Below are positions 61,871-64,000 of a DNA stretch of 64,000 nt, one piece after another. The notes beneath the pieces are model-generated. The model had not been told where the DNA came from and did not search any database. It saw only the letters and a list, made by a program, of their open reading frames with translations. The stretch is taken from positions 9,912,004-9,976,003 of the forward strand of contig CM064713.1 in NCBI GenBank assembly GCA_032717465.1, read 5' to 3'. Numbering within the stretch: position 1 is the first letter of the stretch; each line of letters opens with the position of its first letter. The position numbers were made by a program, and so were the translations under genes. The stretch is from Coenobita brevimanus (lineage: Eukaryota > Arthropoda > Malacostraca > Decapoda > Coenobitidae).

Positions 61871-62755
61871 ATGGCAGCCAAACCGCACATTCAGTTGCCG
61901 AAATTCAACCCGGACCAATGTGACATTGATGTGCATTTAGATATGGTTAATCCCCTCTTAGACATAGGGTTCGACTCGGACAAAGAAAAGATTGCAGTCA
62001 CAGTACCTAACCTGGGTAAAATAATCGCCACTGTCGCACCAAAAATCGTCCCAGAACTGACATGGGACCAATTCTCTCAAATTGTAAGACAGGCTTTCAT
62101 GAATTCCATGAGCACACTTATCGCTCTCTCTCAACTCGACGCCCTCACCTACGACGGTAACCTAGACGACACTTTTGTCCAGGCTCGGCGCCTCGTCAGC
62201 GCCGCTTATCCCGAGGCAGCCACAAATACTCAGGATATACACACATTCAACGCCCTGCTGAGGATTCTCCCTAGCACAGTCAGGGAGCATTTCTCCATCT
62301 ATGATCCCTCAGGGAACATGGACCAGGACCTGCAACTCGTCCGACGTCTCCTCGCCTCCCGTCCCATGCCACAACCCCTTCACACGGTGACAAGATTCCC
62401 CACAAACCAGAACCCCCCACCAAAACCAAAGCCGCCGCCTCACCAGTCACCCACGGAGCCGCCTCCTACTGTGCCCAGGGCTTACCCGCAAAAGAAACGC
62501 CCCAACCCCAGGGATCAAGGCAACCTCATCATCATTAATCCCTGGGAGTTCACGGCCTGCAGTCACACCTGCCCCCTGCACGACATAAGAGAGCAGCTCA
62601 AGGCAAGCAGGAGCAGGAACTTTCACCAAGGGCGTAAGAAGGTCTCCTCCTTGGACGACGACGCCCCGGAAGACGATGCGCTGCCACTAGCCTACCCAGG
62701 ACCGGACGACGAGGAACACGACGACCACGCCCAACCTCAGCAGATGGATTTTTAG
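61871..62755 (+). CDS. gag: Gag-like capsid protein, unit 5
   Basis: 294 intact codons. Private cluster MNSMSTLIALSQ where the others have MPSMGTVVALSQ. Confidence 0.75.
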   Translation: MAAKPHIQLPKFNPDQCDIDVHLDMVNPLLDIGFDSDKEKIAVTVPNLGKIIATVAPKIVPELTWDQFSQIVRQAFMNSMSTLIALSQLDALTYDGNLDDTFVQARRLVSAAYPEAATNTQDIHTFNALLRILPSTVREHFSIYDPSGNMDQDLQLVRRLLASRPMPQPLHTVTRFPTNQNPPPKPKPPPHQSPTEPPPTVPRAYPQKKRPNPRDQGNLIIINPWEFTACSHTCPLHDIREQLKASRSRNFHQGRKKVSSLDDDAPEDDALPLAYPGPDDEEHDDHAQPQQMDF

Positions 62756-62789
62756 GCCCGCCCCCGCACCTCCCCACGGTGGCGGGGGC
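62748..62789 (+). promoter_or_regulatory. gag-pro -1 frameshift signal, unit 5
   Basis: Identical to the other units. Confidence 0.65.
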
Positions 62790-63297
62790 CACCTCACACA
62801 ACTACAGACCCCCAGTCTATGACAAGATTTGGCTGAACGGGGTCAAGGCGAGACTACTGGTAGACACGGGACCAGCCAGGTCATGCCTCTACTCCCACTT
62901 CTACTCCCACCACACCTCTGCTTTCGGCCCTTTTCTCCCCACCTCAGCCAACCTCGTAGACGCGGGGGATGGCCCCCTACCCATCCGTGGGGAAACCCGG
63001 GCCCTTCAAACCAGCACTCACCAACGAGTGTCCAACAACCATCCCTTCACCATATTTGATTCCACATGCAATCAATATGATCGATACCTTGGGCTGGACC
63101 TCCTCCAAAAACTCCACGCGACCATCGATTGTCTTCAGTGTCGCCTCCACTTCAGTCCAGCCCACCCCAAACCAAGCGTCAATCAACAAAGGAAAAAAAA
63201 AATCTTGAAAAAAGAAAAACAACACCACCTCCCTCACACCACCCTCACACACACACTCCCCGGACACTCACCTGCCCCAACCCACCTGTACATGTAA
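62779..63297 (+). CDS. pro: retroviral-type aspartic protease, unit 5
   Basis: 172 codons with VDTGPARS. An extra A upstream of the A-run (CCCCAAACC) puts the end in the RT frame, as in unit 2 but by a different change. Confidence 0.7.
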   Translation: MAGATSHNYRPPVYDKIWLNGVKARLLVDTGPARSCLYSHFYSHHTSAFGPFLPTSANLVDAGDGPLPIRGETRALQTSTHQRVSNNHPFTIFDSTCNQYDRYLGLDLLQKLHATIDCLQCRLHFSPAHPKPSVNQQRKKKILKKEKQHHLPHTTLTHTLPGHSPAPTHLYM

Positions 63298-63432
63298 CCC
63301 CGCCCCGACCTCACTCAATGCCTCATTTCATCCCCCTCCATCCGAAGCCCCCACTCCACTTCTACTGGCCCCCTCTCCATCTTTTCCTGCCACTATCGTT
63401 TCTACAATCACCATTCCACCCCACCACGAAGC

Positions 63433-64000
63433 TTGGGTGAAATTGAACAGACCCTCAGCTACCTCGGGGTTTTTTCACCATCCTTACCCAACGGACCCCT
63501 TTCGTCCTGATTAGTGTCCCCCACCTTCCTTCCCCCCTATGCCCAAAAGATCCATATAGCAAACCTCGCCACAACACCACTAACTCTACCGCGAGGACTC
63601 ATCATTGGCGACACGGAAGAAGCCGGACTATGCCAAGCACCACCCCCTAATCACCCCACTCTCCCCGACCTACCATCACATCTATCCCCTCCCCAAACCA
63701 ACAGCCTCCGACAACTACTCCTGGACTCTCAGGACCTATTCTCCGGCCCAACAGACCTTGGCCACACTCCTTATCTCAGCCACGAGATACATACTACCGG
63801 ACCTCCCATTCCCCAACCATCACGCCGGAAAAATCCTAAACAAAGGGCAAAAGAAGACGGGCAGGTCCAGGATATGCTTGATGCCGGTGTCATCTCCAAC
63901 TCCACTAGCCCGTGGTCCTCACCTGTTGTACTCGTGCGTATACAAGACGGAACCATGCACTTGTGCGTCGACTACCGCAGGGTGAACGACGTTACCATCA
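63433..64000 (+). pseudogene. pol: reverse transcriptase N-terminal part, unit 5 (partial)
   Basis: Same frame as RT in the other units, with a private TGA at 63,508-63,510 where they read TGT. The window ends at [10 protein letters not shown], before the catalytic motifs. Confidence 0.75.

Overview
This window is eukaryotic, repeat-dominated DNA with no recognisable host gene. Long (CT)n, (AC)n and (AT)n tracts, several non-LTR retrotransposon lineages, a piggyBac remnant and a 100-base N gap fit an arthropod genome assembly. A decapod crustacean is my best guess, from the style of the LINE families; this is inference and was not tested.

Left part (1-15,679). A piggyBac transposase C-terminus ends at 343. 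It is followed by a degenerate tandem repeat (about 410-1240). A decayed CR1/L2-like LINE on the minus strand (1775-5770) lies between two near-identical 60-base direct repeats. After the N gap (6361-6460) come three copies of a different, RNase H-bearing LINE, all on the minus strand and joined head to tail through poly(A) runs. Copy A is cut by the gap, copy B is near full length with ORF1 and ORF2, and copy C is only a 3' end. Its 3' UTR carries two 91-base hairpin modules with compensatory base changes and a terminal UUCG hairpin beside the poly(A).

Right part (15,680-64,000). A head-to-tail array holds five units of about 9.9 kb, each with one Ty3/gypsy-type gag-pro-pol; the fifth runs off the window. 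Each unit reads: a 2.7-kb segment bounded by inverted repeats of roughly 430-460 bases; U5-like hairpins and a primer-binding-site-like sequence; gag; a U-rich shifty stop plus stem-loop that would give -1 frameshifting into the protease; reverse transcriptase, RNase H and integrase; then a GC-rich 1.8-kb tail with a polyadenylation signal. All units that can be compared share the same lesions (stops in pol, loss of a catalytic Asp in RNase H and in integrase). The array therefore appears to have been amplified as DNA from an already dead copy. Unit 4 alone carries a 3.3-kb Jockey-like LINE (54,515-57,831). Variant sharing between units is mosaic, which suggests exchange or gene conversion.

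I found no evidence for a new functional system. The most interesting structures are the array itself, the internal giant inverted repeat, the gag-pro frameshift signal, and the covarying twin hairpins of the LINE 3' UTR.
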